Source of the DNA: Zobellia galactanivorans
GTDB lineage: Bacteria; Bacteroidota; Bacteroidia; Flavobacteriales; Flavobacteriaceae
Direction of reading: 5' to 3'
Assembly (NCBI RefSeq): GCF_000973105.1
Contig: NC_015844.1
Location: forward strand, 2,662,501 to 2,726,500
Length of the DNA: 64,000 nucleotides
A program made the translations under genes and the position numbers. Shown here piece after piece: positions 52,528 through 61,642 of this stretch (positions are counted from its first letter, which is position 1; the number at the start of each line of letters is the position of its first letter). Under the pieces are notes generated by a model. That model was given only the letters and a program-made list of their open reading frames with translations, was not told the origin of the DNA and searched no databases.

Positions 52528-55491
52528 TTAGAAGGTAAAACCAAGTCTGGCATAATAGAAAGCCCCGGCAAAACCCATTTGAACGGCATCCCAATATCCG
52601 CCTGAATCTGAATCTGCATCTTGTTGGTCAGGGTAAACATTGAAAAGGTTGTTGCTGCCAACATTTAATTTTAAGCTCTCTGAAAGCTGGAAACCAAAAT
52701 TAAGGTCGGTAACTGTTTTAGCTCCATAATAATCCGGTACTAATCCATAATCGATCAATTCTATTTCACTGAAATGAGTGAAGCTTAAGGAGGTGTCAAA
52801 CCAACTTTTATCGTAAGTAAGGTTTAGGTTTAATTTGCTGTCAGGTGCAGAGGCTAGCAAAAAAGCCTTGTCCCTTGGACCAAAATACGTGCTCTCGTCA
52901 AGGCTGCCGTTGTGTATGTTTTCGATTTTCATGTTGTTGAAGTTAGCCAAGAAGGTTGCTCCAAACGAACTGTCTTCGGAAAGGGTGTTCTTGTAGGACA
53001 GAATAACATCTAAACCGGTTGTTTTTGTATCCACTCCATTTACGAAGAACTGGGCGGAGTTAACGTTAGGTATCTGTGGTGCGGGAAAAGCTCCGGTTAG
53101 AACAATACGGTCTTTAATATCAATGTAGTAACCATCTACCGTTGCGGTAAAGTTACCCGCTTTGGCCGTAAAGCCAAGTGCGGCGTTAAATGCTTTTTCT
53201 TCCTTTAAGGGGCCTATGCCAAAAGAAGCCGTTACCGGACTGTTGTTGGGTGATAACAGGGATTCGGACGCTTGCCCACTGACAAAGTCGGTGTATTTAA
53301 GGTTGTAATAAATCTGTGCCAATGATGGGGCCCTGAACCCAGAACTTACGGAACCCCTTATGTTGATGTTCTCGGTCGCTTTGTACCTAGCGGCTAACTT
53401 ACCATTGGTAGTGCTTCCAAAATCACTAAAATATTCAAAACGGGCAGCACCGCTGACCAAGAACTTTTCGGTTATATCAAGTTCCAAATCCCCGTACAAG
53501 GAAACGTTACTTCTGCTTCGGTCTATTTCATTGGCCGGGCTATAGCCAGGGAATCCTTGTGAGCCTCCAGGTCTTTGTTCACCTGTTATTGGGTCCGTAG
53601 GGATGGTTTGCGTAGCGGGATTGGTAATCAGGGCCCTGTCTATATCAAAAGTGCCGTATGACGATGCCTCGCCGGCAAAAATTTCAAAATTTTCAGTCTT
53701 GTACTCCGCACCAAAGGCTAGGTTCATGCCTTCCATGATATCTTCGTAGAATTTAGAGATGTCCAAATTCGTAACGTTTTGGCTAAGGCTATGTCCGCCT
53801 GCGTCGAAATCGACAGGTGATGTTTCTTCAAGGGAGGCGTTCAACGAACCTTTAATGAAGTAATGGAACAAGTTTTTTCCAAAAGTGTTGCTTATATCTA
53901 CGTTCCAGCCGTTTTCCATCTCTGTACGTATTCCGGCCGACACGGAGTTGTCAATAATATTAGATGTGATACGTGGGGTAAAGCCATTAGGGTAAATACT
54001 GACCACGTTTCGTTCCGTAGGGTTGTTACGGGTAAAGGCAAAGGCATCGGTGTCTCTATAGTTTCGACCACCAAAAGCGTAAAATTCGGTGTTTTCCGAA
54101 ACAGGAATATTTACGTTTCCAAAGAAATTAAATCCATCTATGGCAGCTTCTCCAAATCCTCTCCTAAAATCAAAACCAGGTCTTAGTATTTTGTTTTTGG
54201 CGATGTATTCGGTAGTAAAGTTGGCATAACCTTCTTCACCTATCTTGACCCCGTAGTTGGCGGCGAATTTGATGGAGCCCCCGTCAAAGCTCTGGTCTTC
54301 GCCAATCGCGTTTCCATCTCTTTCCGTGTCTAGGCGGTTGCCGTCGGTATTAGGTGTTCCATCGGGAAAATCGCCTTGGGCATTGGTGTTGTAAGCGCCG
54401 TAACTGATGGAGCCCGAAAGTTCGTCGGTTCGGTCTTTTAATACGATATTAATTACGCCGGCAATGGCATCGGAACCGTATTGTGCCGAGGCTCCGTCCC
54501 TTAATATTTCGATTCTTTTGATGGCCGAAGCGGGAATGGCATTAAGGTCGGTGCCTGTGTTGCCTCTACCGCGTGTGCCGAATACATTGATCAATGAAGA
54601 TTGGTGCCTTCTTTTTCCGTTGATCAAGACCAAGGTCTGGTCTGGGCCAAGTCCGCGTAAGGAAGCGGGGTCAATATGGTCGGCCCCATCGGAACCTGAT
54701 TGCTTGTTGGCATTGAACGATGGCGCGGCATACTGTAGCAATTGGTTAACTTCTATTTTACCGGTTTTTGAAACCACGTCTGCCATGGGAATGACATCCA
54801 CTGCCGTTGCGGTTTCCGTAGAAGTTCTATTGGGGTTTCTTGAGCCCACAATGACTACGTTGTCTAATTGTGCGGCAGCTTCCTTTAGAATTACATCTAG
54901 TGAACTTTGGTTGCCAACGCTGATTTCCTTTGTTTCAAATCCTATATACGAAACGATTATAATGGCCGATTCATCGGCTAGGGTCAGGGTAAAGTTCCCG
55001 TCAAAATCGGTTTGGGCGCCTGTGGTGGTGCCTTTGATGACGACACTGGCGCCCGAGAGCGGATTGCCTTCTATGTCTTTTACGCTACCCTTAACCTCTC
55101 TTTCTTGTAGAGTGTCGGTACGCTGTGATATTTTGGTCAAAACAATCTGTTTTCCGTTTATTTCAAAGTTGAAAGCGGCTTTTTGGGCCAGTTTTTTCAG
55201 TACTTGGTCTATGGCCTCGTTATTGGCGCGAAACGAAATTTTCTTGGTGTCGTCTATTTCCTTTACGTTGTAAAAGAAGCTGTAATTTGTTTGTGCCTTT
55301 ATGTCTTTTAAGATACGTTTGAGCGGTACATTTTCGTAGTCGAGCTCTATCGTCGTGGACGAGCCCGTACGGGCACTCGCTTGAAAGGCGATAAAAAAGA
55401 CGGAAAGCAGGTTCAACATTATTTTTAGGTTAATCTGTTTAAGCCGCCTTGTGGCCAAGGCGCTGTGTTCAAGGTCTTTTTTCATGATCAT
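52528..55491 (-). CDS. STN-bearing TonB-dependent receptor under sigma/FecR control
   Basis: A 987-residue outer-membrane receptor. After a basic, long n-region and signal segment (MLNLLSVFFIAFQASA) it has an STN domain (about 47-116, IELDYENVPLKRILKDIKAQ, FEINGKQIVLTK), a carboxypeptidase-like domain (about 130-215, VKGSVKDIEGNPLSGASVVI), the plug (ASLRGLGPDQTLVLINGKRRH, RIEILRDGASAQYGSDAIAGVI) and a barrel with a C-terminal Phe (YYARLGFTF). The plug style is that of siderophore/vitamin-type or general TonB receptors rather than SusC, and no SusD accompanies it. The substrate is unknown; glycans, peptides or iron complexes are possible. FecR lies 40 bases upstream on the same strand. Confidence 0.9.
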   Translation of the reverse strand: MIMKKDLEHSALATRRLKQINLKIMLNLLSVFFIAFQASARTGSSTTIELDYENVPLKRILKDIKAQTNYSFFYNVKEIDDTKKISFRANNEAIDQVLKKLAQKAAFNFEINGKQIVLTKISQRTDTLQEREVKGSVKDIEGNPLSGASVVIKGTTTGAQTDFDGNFTLTLADESAIIIVSYIGFETKEISVGNQSSLDVILKEAAAQLDNVVIVGSRNPNRTSTETATAVDVIPMADVVSKTGKIEVNQLLQYAAPSFNANKQSGSDGADHIDPASLRGLGPDQTLVLINGKRRHQSSLINVFGTRGRGNTGTDLNAIPASAIKRIEILRDGASAQYGSDAIAGVINIVLKDRTDELSGSISYGAYNTNAQGDFPDGTPNTDGNRLDTERDGNAIGEDQSFDGGSIKFAANYGVKIGEEGYANFTTEYIAKNKILRPGFDFRRGFGEAAIDGFNFFGNVNIPVSENTEFYAFGGRNYRDTDAFAFTRNNPTERNVVSIYPNGFTPRITSNIIDNSVSAGIRTEMENGWNVDISNTFGKNLFHYFIKGSLNASLEETSPVDFDAGGHSLSQNVTNLDISKFYEDIMEGMNLAFGAEYKTENFEIFAGEASSYGTFDIDRALITNPATQTIPTDPITGEQRPGGSQGFPGYSPANEIDRSRSNVSLYGDLELDITEKFLVSGAARFEYFSDFGSTTNGKLAARYKATENINIRGSVSSGFRAPSLAQIYYNLKYTDFVSGQASESLLSPNNSPVTASFGIGPLKEEKAFNAALGFTAKAGNFTATVDGYYIDIKDRIVLTGAFPAPQIPNVNSAQFFVNGVDTKTTGLDVILSYKNTLSEDSSFGATFLANFNNMKIENIHNGSLDESTYFGPRDKAFLLASAPDSKLNLNLTYDKSWFDTSLSFTHFSEIELIDYGLVPDYYGAKTVTDLNFGFQLSESLKLNVGSNNLFNVYPDQQDADSDSGGYWDAVQMGFAGAFYYARLGFTF

Positions 55492-55531
55492 AAAGTATTT
55501 GATTGTTAGTAATAGTTGTTTTTAAAGCCTG

Positions 55532-56698
55532 TTAGCTTTTGCTCTCTATTGTTATAAGGTTTTGGTTTCTAGTGTAATTAAAAGGTGTGCTTAGCGAAAT
55601 GGTGTTAAGTACGGCCTCTATGGTTTCGTTCTCGAATTCCCCCTTAAACACCTCGTTGTTCAAATGTTCCGCCTTGTTCAGGAATTTTACCTGATGAAGC
55701 CTTTCAAGCTTGGTCAAGATTTCCGAAAATTTAAGGTTGTCGATTATCAGTTTGTTATGCATCCATGCGGTAAACTGTTCGGTGTCGACTTTCACCTTAC
55801 TAAAGCTGCTTTCGGTTTTTTTGTATTTCGCCTGAAAACTAGGGCTCAGTTCTATTTCGTTATCAGGACTGTCAGACTCAAACATACTGACCTTGCCCTC
55901 GATTAGTGTAGTGGCTATATTTTCATCAGTATCGTAAGAAGAAAGGTTGAATTGTGTGCCCAACACTTTTACGGCTACATTTTGGGTGACGACCAAAAAT
56001 GGTTTTTTCTCGTTCTTGGTCACATCAAAATAAGCTTCACCATCTAGAAAGACGGTTCTTGCGGTCAGGGCTTCGCTGTTGAGGTTGGATGGGAACTTTA
56101 ATTTTGTGCCGGCGTTCAGCCACACTTTGGTGCCATCGGACAACCGCAGTTTAAATGTTTGGCCATGTGGAATGTAGATTTCATTGTACGCATTGGAATT
56201 TTGGTCTTGATCTTGAGAGGCATTGAAGCTTAATACGTCGGTGTCCTTATCGGCTATTATATTTCCTTGGGCGTCGGTCAATATTTCATTGCCGTGGCCG
56301 CTAAGGATTTGCGTACTTCCGTCGGCCAAGGTGAGGGTTATCTTTTCTTTTGGGGTGTCTCTTGTTGATATTTGCGAAGGTGTTGGTTTGGTTTTGTTCG
56401 ATTGTGTACCTGTTATTTGTATTCCTAAAACTATAAGGATAAGCAATGCAAGGGCATAAGGTATGGCGGAAACTAGGCGTTTTATTTTTCGTTTTTTAGC
56501 GGAAATTTTTGCCTTGAAACCGGCAAAGCCGGTTTGTGGGTCAAAATTCGGACTTTGTTGATGCTGCCACTCTCGAATACACTTTTTAAACAGGTCCATG
56601 TTGGCATCACTCTTATGAACCCAAGCTTGTAAGTGTTGGCGCTCATCGGTAGAGATGCTTCCTTTTAGCCATTTAGAAATTAATTTGTGGTAATTCAT
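55532..56698 (-). CDS. FecR-type anti-sigma factor
   Basis: A 388-residue single-pass membrane protein. The cytoplasmic N-terminus (MNYHKLISKWLKGSISTDERQHLQAW) precedes a membrane segment near 79-96 (IPYALALLILIVLGIQI). The FecR domain (about 165-275) shows IYIPHGQTFKLRLSDGTKVW, NAGTKLKFPSNL, VFLDGEAYFDVTK and VLGTQFNLSSY, and the C-terminal DUF4974 (about 318-386) has LERLHQVKFL and NTISLSTPFNYT. It should link the STN domain of the downstream receptor to the ECF sigma factor, whose gene is divergent across an 89-base gap to this start. This orientation differs from the usual co-directional sigma-FecR-receptor order seen at 12-19.6 kb. Confidence 0.93.
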   Translation of the reverse strand: MNYHKLISKWLKGSISTDERQHLQAWVHKSDANMDLFKKCIREWQHQQSPNFDPQTGFAGFKAKISAKKRKIKRLVSAIPYALALLILIVLGIQITGTQSNKTKPTPSQISTRDTPKEKITLTLADGSTQILSGHGNEILTDAQGNIIADKDTDVLSFNASQDQDQNSNAYNEIYIPHGQTFKLRLSDGTKVWLNAGTKLKFPSNLNSEALTARTVFLDGEAYFDVTKNEKKPFLVVTQNVAVKVLGTQFNLSSYDTDENIATTLIEGKVSMFESDSPDNEIELSPSFQAKYKKTESSFSKVKVDTEQFTAWMHNKLIIDNLKFSEILTKLERLHQVKFLNKAEHLNNEVFKGEFENETIEAVLNTISLSTPFNYTRNQNLITIESKS

Positions 56699-56793
56699 GA
56701 ATATTTACACCTTTTAACTTAAAGATGCATAATTGATAAAAAAACCCTATGGATGTATGATTTTTATTTAAATTTGAATGAATACCATTGAAA

Positions 56794-57348
56794 ATGAATG
56801 AGCGAAAACTGGTAAAAAAAATGCGGAACGGCAATGCCGAAGCATATCGGTATTTGTTTTTGGAATACTATGAATGGTTGTGTAATTACATTTTTAAAAT
56901 GTGTAACAACCGACACTTGGCAGAAGATATTGTTCAAGATACTTTCGTTAATCTTTGGGAGAAAAGGGCCAAACTATACATTTCGGGATCGGTCAAGAAC
57001 TATTTGTTCAAATGTTGTTATCATCAGTTTTTGCAGCATCTACGTGTGCAGAAAATAGATTTTGATGCCTTGGATAAGGTCAAATGGGAAGTTATATCCG
57101 ACACTGCTTTTGAGCGCGAGAAGGTCGATGTGAAAATCGAAAATTTAAACGTTGTCATTTCTAAGTTGCCGCCACGGTGTAAGGAAGTGTTCGTGCAGAA
57201 CAAAATAGAGCAAAAGAAGTACAAAGAAATAGCCTTAGATATGGGTATTTCCGTGAAAACGGTTGAAAATCAAATGTCTAAGGCCCTTCACTTTATAAGG
57301 GAACATGCCACGATCGTATTGTTGTGGATGTCAAGCTTTTTCGGGTGA
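56794..57348 (+). CDS. ECF sigma-70 factor
   Basis: A 184-residue ECF sigma from the ATG at 56794; a TTG at 56788 would add two residues. Region 2 is YLFLEYYEWLCNYIFKMCNNRHLAEDIVQDTFVNLWEKR, and region 4 is KLPPRCKEVFVQNKIEQKKYKEIALDMGISVKTVENQMSKALHFIRE. The C-terminal tail is hydrophobic (IVLLWMSSFFG), as often seen in this Bacteroidota subgroup. TAAATTTG at 56769-56776 is a possible -7 element. It is divergent from the FecR/receptor pair, which it most likely activates, and converges on the FAH-family gene with 26 bases between the stops. Confidence 0.92.
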   Translation: MNERKLVKKMRNGNAEAYRYLFLEYYEWLCNYIFKMCNNRHLAEDIVQDTFVNLWEKRAKLYISGSVKNYLFKCCYHQFLQHLRVQKIDFDALDKVKWEVISDTAFEREKVDVKIENLNVVISKLPPRCKEVFVQNKIEQKKYKEIALDMGISVKTVENQMSKALHFIREHATIVLLWMSSFFG

Positions 57349-57374
57349 AAATTATACGGTTGGTCAACCTGGTA

Positions 57375-58568
57375 CTATTTTAAATTCCGTTTTACAATAT
57401 AGTTCGTAAAAGCACCAATGCCGAATTCCCACTTTGGTATTTGGTCACAAGTGTTCACCCAATTGATGAGTGTGCCCAAATGCGAAGAAGAGATGTTGAC
57501 TTGATCTCCCTTTTTGTGGGTGAAACCCAAACCTTTTCCATTGCGGTCTTCCGTAGGGGCGAACATAGTACCTAAGAAAAGCACGAGCCCGTCTGGGTAT
57601 TGATGGTTTTTTCCTATGACCTGGGCCACTAAATTTTCAGGACTACGGCTAATCTCTTTCATCTTATTGCTTCCGGAAGTGGCGAAATTGTCCTTCCCCT
57701 TCATAGAAAACATTACATCGCAATCCTTTACGTCATCTAGGGAAAAAGTCTCATCGAACAAGCGAAACAAGGGGCCAATGGCACAAGATCCGTTTTGGTC
57801 TTTCGCCTCACCGAGCAATAGGGCGCTGCGACCTTCGTAATCGCGAAGGTTTACGTCGTTGCCGAGTGTGGCCCCGACGATTTTTCCCGAGGAGGATACG
57901 GCGAGCACGATTTCAGGTTCCGGATTGTTCCATTTGGAACTCTTTAGAACGCCTATCTCCGCTCCGAAACCAACGGCAGACAAGGGTTGGGCCTTGGTGA
58001 AAACCTCGGCATCCTTGCCAATGCCCACTTCGAGGTATTGCGACCATAGGCCTTTTTTCTGTAATTCCTCCTTGAGCTTTTCGGTTTCCGGTGAACCGGG
58101 GGTAACCTTGCTCAAGTCGTTGCCTAAGGTATCGTAAATGGTTTGACGTATGTCGTTCGCTACTAGGGCATCGCCTTTTGCTTTTTCTTCAATGACCCTC
58201 TCGAGCAAGCTTTTGATAAAAGTTACACCACAGGCTTTTACGGCTTGTATATCGTTTGGCGCTATGATGTAGGGGAGTAGTGGATTCTGATTGAAGTATA
58301 GGGCGTTTTTCAAGGCATCTTTCAGGCTGCCTAGTTCCGGTAAATCGTTTAAGGCTTTTAAGCGGGAAACCGGGTTCTTACAGTTGAATAGCTCACTTGT
58401 GGAGTTGAAGTGGGCCGATAGGTCGTAGATTTTTCCTTTGCGGGCCATCACCACGTGGGGCCCAGCTATACCATTGTACGCTTTTTGTGCCGGTACCATG
58501 CACCTGCCTATCCATGTGCCTGTTTCCGCTAATTCCGGTATGAGGCGGTTTAAATCGATATAATTCAT
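57375..58568 (-). CDS. Fumarylacetoacetate hydrolase (FAH) family enzyme
   Basis: A 397-residue cytoplasmic protein. The C-terminal FAH fold (about 165-395) includes EPEIVLAVSSSGKIVGATLGNDVNLRD, the usual family core in which acidic residues bind Mg2+, and CAIGPLFRLFDETF. The N-terminal part is longer than in simple FAH proteins and resembles 2-keto-3-deoxy sugar acid dehydratases or hydrolases used in oxidative pentose and uronate routes (for example 2-keto-3-deoxyarabinonate dehydratase). That assignment is inferred from length and layout; other FAH activities (decarboxylase, hydrolase) are possible. It stands alone, convergent with the sigma gene and 447 bases from the divergently transcribed isomerase gene. 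Confidence 0.8.
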   Translation of the reverse strand: MNYIDLNRLIPELAETGTWIGRCMVPAQKAYNGIAGPHVVMARKGKIYDLSAHFNSTSELFNCKNPVSRLKALNDLPELGSLKDALKNALYFNQNPLLPYIIAPNDIQAVKACGVTFIKSLLERVIEEKAKGDALVANDIRQTIYDTLGNDLSKVTPGSPETEKLKEELQKKGLWSQYLEVGIGKDAEVFTKAQPLSAVGFGAEIGVLKSSKWNNPEPEIVLAVSSSGKIVGATLGNDVNLRDYEGRSALLLGEAKDQNGSCAIGPLFRLFDETFSLDDVKDCDVMFSMKGKDNFATSGSNKMKEISRSPENLVAQVIGKNHQYPDGLVLFLGTMFAPTEDRNGKGLGFTHKKGDQVNISSSHLGTLINWVNTCDQIPKWEFGIGAFTNYIVKRNLK

Positions 58569-59015
58569 TTTGCAATATTGGAGGTCATTTAAAATACGTA
58601 TTCGAAGGGGGTTTAGATGTTAATGGTATCAGTATCTGACTCTTTTCTGTGTTAAGGTTACACTTATTTTCAGGAATAGGGGTAAAAACAGTATATATTT
58701 TGTTAGATTTATACGGTTATCGCAATTTTAGGTTTCGGTCATTGAAAAAATAGAATCGAGTCAAAAAAATAGATTGGAACCGAAGGCCTTGGTTGCTTTT
58801 TATTTACTGGTGTTTTTTAAGGGCATGCGCCCTTAAATTTCAATGAGGTCAATACGGGTATAAGGGTTTAAGTCCAAGAGGCACTTTTTTGTTTTATGTA
58901 TTGAAACGAATTAAAGCCGGTCTATGATGATCAAGGGAATAGATGTCGCGACCGTAAAGAGATGGTCCTGGTTAGTTTAAAAAGTAAAGGAAAAGACATT
59001 TGATTATATAGAGAA
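58569..59015. other. 447-base intergenic region with a perfect stem-loop
   Basis: No gene is seen. TTTAAGGGC-ATGC-GCCCTTAAA at 58816-58837 is a perfect 9-pair hairpin, but no T-run follows on either strand, so its role is unclear. The segment must contain the promoters of the FAH gene (minus) and the isomerase-oxidoreductase pair (plus); I could not define either. Confidence 0.4.
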
Positions 59016-59867
59016 ATGAAAGCGAACAGAAGAAATTTTTTAAAACGTACTTCGGCCGGGGTTTTGGGTATTGGAGCCTTGTCCTTTCCTGAAATGTCCC
59101 GTGCGGCCATGGCGGAAGAAACTATGGAAAATATGATGGCCGAGCTCAAATTAGGGGTGGCTTCATATACCCTCAGGGAATTTACAAGGGAAAAGGCTTT
59201 GGATATGACTTTGCGGTGCGGTTTGAATCGAATTACCTTTAAGAGTATGCATCTTCCGCTAGATTCGGGTGCGCACACGATAAAGGAAGCCGTGGCCCAG
59301 TGTAAAAAGAAAGGCGTTGTTTTATACGGGGCCGGGGTCGTTTATATGAAGACCAAGGCGGAAGTGGATCAAGCCTTCGAATATGCTAAAACGGCCGAGT
59401 TGGATATGATTGTCGGGGTGCCGAGCCATGATTTATTGGATTACGTAGAAGAAAAGGTGAAGTCTTACAATATTAAACTTGCCATCCATAATCACGGCCC
59501 GGGCGATAAAGTGTATCCAAGCGCCGAAAGTGCCTATGTTAAAATTAAGGATAGGGACAAACGTATGGGGCTTTGTATAGATATCGGACATACCCAACGC
59601 ATAAAGCGTGATCCCTCCCAAGACCTTACCCAGTTTTTCGATCGGGTCTTTGATATCCATTTAAAGGATGTAACGGCCTCCGAACATGATGGGCAAACCT
59701 GTATTATTGGTCGTGGGGTTATCGATTTTCCTGCATTTTTAAAGACGGTTTTAAAATTAGGGTATCAAGGAACCTTGGCGCTTGAATATGAGGCCGAAGG
59801 GAATGATCCATTGCCCGGTATGATGGAGTCTATAGGCTATGTAAAAGGAATATTATCAACATTATAA
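59016..59867 (+). CDS. Exported sugar phosphate isomerase/epimerase-like TIM-barrel protein
   Basis: A 283-residue protein with a twin-arginine signal (NRRNFLKRTSAGVLGIGALSF). The AP-endonuclease-2/xylose-isomerase-like barrel follows: LKLGVASYTLREFTREKALDM, ITFKSMHLPLDS, VVLYGAGVVYM, LAIHNHGPGDKV (metal ligand His region), MGLCIDIGHTQR, VFDIHLKDV and GTLALEYEAEG. These His/Asp/Glu positions are the usual metal-binding sites of the family. The reaction is unknown. It is followed after 9 bases by a Tat-exported Gfo/Idh/MocA oxidoreductase, a recurrent pair in Bacteroidota. Together they could oxidise and isomerise a sugar derivative in the periplasm, possibly a 3-keto-sugar route. Confidence 0.85.
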   Translation: MKANRRNFLKRTSAGVLGIGALSFPEMSRAAMAEETMENMMAELKLGVASYTLREFTREKALDMTLRCGLNRITFKSMHLPLDSGAHTIKEAVAQCKKKGVVLYGAGVVYMKTKAEVDQAFEYAKTAELDMIVGVPSHDLLDYVEEKVKSYNIKLAIHNHGPGDKVYPSAESAYVKIKDRDKRMGLCIDIGHTQRIKRDPSQDLTQFFDRVFDIHLKDVTASEHDGQTCIIGRGVIDFPAFLKTVLKLGYQGTLALEYEAEGNDPLPGMMESIGYVKGILSTL

Positions 59868-59876
59868 TATATAGAA

Positions 59877-61220
59877 ATGAGTTCAGACAGAAGAAATTTT
59901 ATTAAAAAAGCATCTGTGGGTGCAGCAGGCTTGGCCTTTGGGGGAAGCATAAATGCCATGTCGGCGGAAAGTTATTCAAGAATTTTGGGTGCCAACGATC
60001 GTATCAATTGTGCGGTCATAGGGGTGCGTAGTAGGGCCAAGGCACATTTTATGGCCATCAATAAGGATCCCAATGCCAAGGTGCTCTATAGTTGTGATGT
60101 TGACGATGTTATTTTAGAGGAGCATAATATATGGTGTAAGGAAAATATTGGCTATGTGCCAAAGGTCGAAAAAGATTTTAGAAAGGTCTTAAACAAAAAA
60201 AAGGTCGATGCGGTTTTTATCGCGACTCCGGAACATTGGCATGCACCCATGGCTATTATGGCCTTGCAGGCGGGTAAACATGTGTATGTCGAAAAACCGT
60301 GTAGCCACAACCCCTATGAGAACCAATTGTTGGTCGCCGCTCAAAAGAAATATGGGAAAAAAGTACAGATGGGCAACCAGCAGCGTTCTGCCCAAACGTC
60401 TATATTGGCCGTAAAGGAAATCCGCGAAGGTATTATCGGAGAGGTGTTCAAAGGAGAGGCCTATTATTCGAACAATAGGGGCTCTATCGGAAAGGGCAAC
60501 CAGATCGCGGTGCCCAAAACATTGGATTGGGACTTATGGCAGGGGCCTGCGCCTAGGGAAAATTACAGGGATAATATCCATCCCTACAACTGGCATTGGT
60601 TCAAGACATGGGGTACTGGTGAGGTCCATAATAATGGTACACATGAAATTGACATCTGCCGATGGGCACTTGGGGTAGACCTTCCTGATAGCGTAACTTC
60701 CTTTGGGGGGAAATACGCTTACGACGATGATTGGGAATTTGTAGACAACCAACAGGTCACCTATAAGTATTCCGGGGATAAGTTCATAACCTGGACGGGA
60801 CATAGCCGTGGTAAGATCGTGCCGAACCAACCGGGTAGGGGAGCTACTATCTACGGAAGTAAAGGTATTATAACCCTTAGCCGTGGTGGGTATAAATTGT
60901 TCGATTTGAACGGAGAGCTTATTAAAGAGGAAAAGGAAGCGGGCAAACAAAGTACTACGGTAAATACCCAAGGTGCCGGTGATCTTGATGCCAACCATAT
61001 CGGTAACTTCTTCGAGGCGATTCGTCAAGATAAATCCTTGCATTCCGATATAAAGGATGCTAGCGTATCGACTATGCTTTGTCATTTGGGCAATATGGCC
61101 CAAGACGCTGGGGAAACCTTAAAAATCGATCCGGCTACCGGAAAGGTCCTCAACAATGAGAAAGTCATGAAAGATTGGTGGAAACGCGAATATGAAGAAG
61201 GCTGGGAACCCACGCTCTAA
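59877..61220 (+). CDS. Exported Gfo/Idh/MocA family oxidoreductase
   Basis: A 447-residue NAD(P)-dependent oxidoreductase with a twin-arginine signal (SDRRNFIKKASVGAAGLAFG). The Rossmann domain (about 40-165) has INCAVIGVRSRAKAHF, where the usual G-x-G-x-x-G is altered to G-V-R-S-R-A, then VDAVFIATPEHWHAP and YVEKPCSHN with the catalytic-type Lys140. The C-terminal alpha/beta domain (about 165-447) carries the Gfo-type WHWFKTWGTGEVHNNGTHEIDICRWAL motif, whose His/Asp residues form the active site. Proteins of this Tat-exported subgroup act on sugars or glycosides, often with a tightly held nucleotide. The last gene of its pair; the terminator follows 15 bases later. Confidence 0.9.
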   Translation: MSSDRRNFIKKASVGAAGLAFGGSINAMSAESYSRILGANDRINCAVIGVRSRAKAHFMAINKDPNAKVLYSCDVDDVILEEHNIWCKENIGYVPKVEKDFRKVLNKKKVDAVFIATPEHWHAPMAIMALQAGKHVYVEKPCSHNPYENQLLVAAQKKYGKKVQMGNQQRSAQTSILAVKEIREGIIGEVFKGEAYYSNNRGSIGKGNQIAVPKTLDWDLWQGPAPRENYRDNIHPYNWHWFKTWGTGEVHNNGTHEIDICRWALGVDLPDSVTSFGGKYAYDDDWEFVDNQQVTYKYSGDKFITWTGHSRGKIVPNQPGRGATIYGSKGIITLSRGGYKLFDLNGELIKEEKEAGKQSTTVNTQGAGDLDANHIGNFFEAIRQDKSLHSDIKDASVSTMLCHLGNMAQDAGETLKIDPATGKVLNNEKVMKDWWKREYEEGWEPTL

Positions 61221-61234
61221 GGTTCACAAAAGAC

Positions 61235-61262
61235 AAAAGGCCCCTATCAAGGGGCTTTTTTA
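61235..61262 (+). terminator. Terminator after the oxidoreductase gene
   Basis: AAAAGGCCCC and GGGGCTTTTT pair around TATCAA and end in a T-run, 15 bases past the stop codon. Confidence 0.9.
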
Positions 61263-61289
61263 TGTTTTATGATGAAAGATTCTTTAATA

Positions 61290-61418
61290 CTATAGAATTC
61301 CTATCAAATCTAAAATAAAGGCCACAGGTATGGCTAAAAGGATAAACACCAAGCAGGCAATCATGATGCGGAGAAATCCATTGAGCAATTTTACCCCGGT
61401 TGTTAGTTCTCGTTCCAT
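61290..61418 (-). CDS. Small 42-residue single-pass membrane protein
   Basis: An ATG at 61418 opens a 42-residue frame ending in TAG at 61292-61290. The sequence starts MERELTTGVKLLNGFLRIM, then a clean hydrophobic helix (IACLVFILLAIPVAFILDLIGIL) to the end. The composition (charged N-terminus, one membrane segment, no frameshift) looks like a real small membrane protein rather than chance, but there is no clear ribosome-binding site and no paralogue in the window. No function can be assigned. It lies alone in the 420-base gap between the oxidoreductase and waaA; the remainder (61419-61642) shows nothing recognisable. Confidence 0.45.
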   Translation of the reverse strand: MERELTTGVKLLNGFLRIMIACLVFILLAIPVAFILDLIGIL

Positions 61419-61642
61419 TTGTAATAGGTTTTCTTAAAATTAAGAAATTTATATATATAAAGCCCGTTTATTGCGAAATATTTGATTTAAATGGCTGTAT
61501 TTTAGTATGTTCATCAGTTGAAGTGTTAAAAAATTCGACGAAGAACAGGGCTGTTGGGTGGGGTGTTGTTCAATTGTTGGTGGTTGCCGTTTTTTAGTTG
61601 AAGGGCTATAGCATCGGTAGGGTCGATTTAGAAAGCTCTTTT

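Noticed and set aside
54407-55273. A 288-codon plus-strand frame antisense to the STN TonB receptor
   Set aside because: The minus strand has intact STN, carboxypeptidase-like and plug motifs there. The antisense frame is Ser/Leu-rich without structure and is a shadow.
56769-56776. TAAATTTG before the second sigma gene as a confident promoter
   Set aside because: There is no TTTG at the right distance and the leader would be short, so I mention it only as possible.
58816-58837. The perfect hairpin upstream of the isomerase gene as a terminator
   Set aside because: No T-run follows on either strand and it lies between two divergent genes, where a terminator is not expected.
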